Positions 62,635 through 64,000 of a stretch of DNA of 64,000 nt are shown in pieces. The stretch is from Cardiocondyla obscurior (lineage: Eukaryota; Arthropoda; Insecta; Hymenoptera; Formicidae), in the NCBI RefSeq assembly GCF_019399895.1, contig NC_091865.1:1431001-1495000 (forward strand). Reading direction: 5' to 3'. The notes beneath the pieces are model-generated. The model was not told the DNA's origin. It saw only the letters and a program-made list of their open reading frames with translations, and made no database searches. The position numbers and the translations under genes were made by a program. Within the stretch, counting starts at the first letter, position 1; each line of letters begins with the position of its first letter.

Positions 62635-62857
62635 CAAAAGTAATAACGCTTTTATTATCAACATCGATCTCAATTTTTCGCTTGGACCCACTTAGCGTTC
62701 AAAGTTTCGCGCAGCGAGATCAACCGTGTATCATTAACACAAGATCTCAATAAAGAGATTACCGAATCTCAATAACGGCCAAGTCGATCGAATTTTAAGT
62801 GGGTCCAATGGAAAGATTAAAGTCGATTTTAATAACAAAAGTGTTTTTACTTTTGTT
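62633..62857. mobile_element. Inverted-repeat element, about 225 bp
   Basis: AACAAAAGTAATAACGCTTTT at the left is complementary to the sequence ending ACTTTTGTT at the right. Inner blocks TTGGACCCACTTA / TAAGTGGGTCCAA are perfectly inverted. There is no coding capacity and no clear target duplication. Confidence 0.7.
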
Positions 62858-63064
62858 CAACACAGTGTAGAAGCTAAGATATGACGGTACAAAATCTAAA
62901 ATATAAAACTTTCGATTATTTATTACTCGGTAATATTTATGAATTTTGCAAAATGATACTTGCCCTTTGGCTTGTATTCTTATTGCCTACTTGTAGTTTT
63001 CGGAAACGAAACTTTATATCTAACATCCTGTATATCATGATTAAACTTTACGTATTTCTTTAAT

Positions 63065-63825
63065 TTATCAGTAAACGTTTGGAGTAAACTTTACAAAAAA
63101 TTCGTCGTAGATTTAATTCATTATTTTGTCCTAAGCGAATCAGATTTCTACTTGATAAAACTTAAATTGGATGGTTTTTAATACCGCAATCATATATACG
63201 CACTCATCAGCAAACAAGATTGGAGTAAACCTTATAAAAAATTTTTAATATATTTTCAATAAATTATTCTATCTTAAGCGAATTAAAGGATCCCGCACAA
63301 AACTTATAGAAATAAGGGTACAGCTAAATTCGCTCAAATTAATATATGTTCTAGTTTATGTCATTTTGATAAAAAATTCTCACAGGCGTTACGTATAATA
63401 GTGGCTAGTTTTCGAGTTATAAATGATCAAAAGTTGAAAAAGATCAATATTTTCAACTTTGGACTCTTTATAATTAAAAATCTGGCCATCATTAAGTTTA
63501 GCGTTTGTGAAAATTTTTAATCAGGATGACATGAACTAGTACTTAGTATATCAATTTAGGCGAATTTTGCTGTACCCCCATTTCCATAAGTTTTGTGCGG
63601 GGTCCTTTGATTCGTTCAAGCAGAATAATTAATTAAAAATATGTTATAAGTTTTTTTATAAGGTTTACTCCAATCTTGTTTGCAGATGAGTATGTATATG
63701 TACATGAATGCGATATTAAAAACCATCCAATTTAAGTTTTATCAAGTAGAAATCTGATTCGCTTAGGACAAAATAATGAATTAAAAATACATTACGTGTT
63801 TTTTTGTAAGATTTATTCCAATTAT
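63065..63825. mobile_element. Near-complete palindrome of about 760 bp (foldback element)
   Basis: The two halves are inverted copies down to a 9-nt loop at 63441-63449, flanked by AAAGTTGAAAA and TTTTCAACTTT. Matching blocks include GATCCCGCACAAAACTTAT (63289) with ATAAGTTTTGTGCGGGGTC (63584), GTCCTAAGCGAATCAGATTT (63128) with its complement near 63770, and AACAAGATTGGAGTAAACC (63215) with its complement near 63680. Within each arm a TTGGAGTAAAC...AAGCGAAT unit occurs twice, about 140 nt apart. No transposase frame is present. Confidence 0.85.
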
Positions 63826-64000
63826 GTCTGGTTGTAAATTGAAGAAATATCTAAAGTTTAATCATAAACTTTGCGAAAAACTTTGTTCTGCGGAATGAAG
63901 AGTACTCTGCATTCATTTCGGAAAAAATCCACACATTCTCTCCTTTTTTAATTTATCTTCCCGATTTCGTAGAATGGCGCGCTTTAGTGTCGCTGATCAA
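63826..64000. other. Right edge, no feature seen
   Basis: Short non-coding stretch with no supported feature. Confidence 0.5.

Overview
The window reads as nuclear DNA of an arthropod, most likely an insect and plausibly a hymenopteran. This is inferred from AT-rich sequence interrupted by stop-poor CpG-dense patches, short GT-AG introns in the one clear gene, and an animal-specific protein family. There is no operon structure and nothing prokaryotic. I saw no tRNA or rRNA gene and no CRISPR array.

Left edge (1-3738): nine exons on the + strand give the C-terminal 891 residues of an attractin (Drosophila distracted) orthologue. They join in phase without a break: Kelch repeats, PSI/cysteine-rich modules, two laminin-type EGF modules, a membrane-proximal ectodomain, one transmembrane helix, a MASR-motif cytoplasmic tail and a stop. 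The N-terminal part lies before base 1. A C-type lectin module, present in vertebrate attractin, has no room here.

3739-16.7 kb: just after attractin a CpG-rich stretch ends in ATG directly followed by a strong splice donor (4076/4077). A 37-codon ORF for a single-pass membrane peptide lies at 7155-7268. At 10.7-13.03 kb a chain of four phase-compatible exons could encode an unrecognised protein of 119 residues. One of its introns holds a 101-nt microRNA-like hairpin, and a second perfect-stem hairpin lies upstream. At 14.68-16.65 kb there are five non-coding or 5'-UTR exons with good splice sites, in which an exon/intron unit has been duplicated in tandem.

16.7-59.2 kb: mostly AT-rich sequence without a recognisable gene, consistent with very long introns or intergenic DNA. 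It holds a candidate three-exon terminal part of a minus-strand gene (27.6-25.1 kb, phases match), a weak + strand terminal exon near 34.3 kb, a 349-bp foldback MITE at 37.54 kb, a CpG-rich promoter-like block at 41.77-42.0 kb, and simple repeats including (TCGG)n at 52.8 kb.

59.2-63.8 kb: a cluster of five inverted-repeat elements, three of them bounded or probably bounded by TA dinucleotides. The last is an almost complete palindrome of about 760 bp that would fold into a long double-stranded RNA if transcribed. The cluster surrounds a CpG-rich patch (59.95-60.65 kb) that may be a promoter or first exon on the minus strand.

Only attractin is certain. The other gene models rest on open frames plus splice-site phase and need transcript data.
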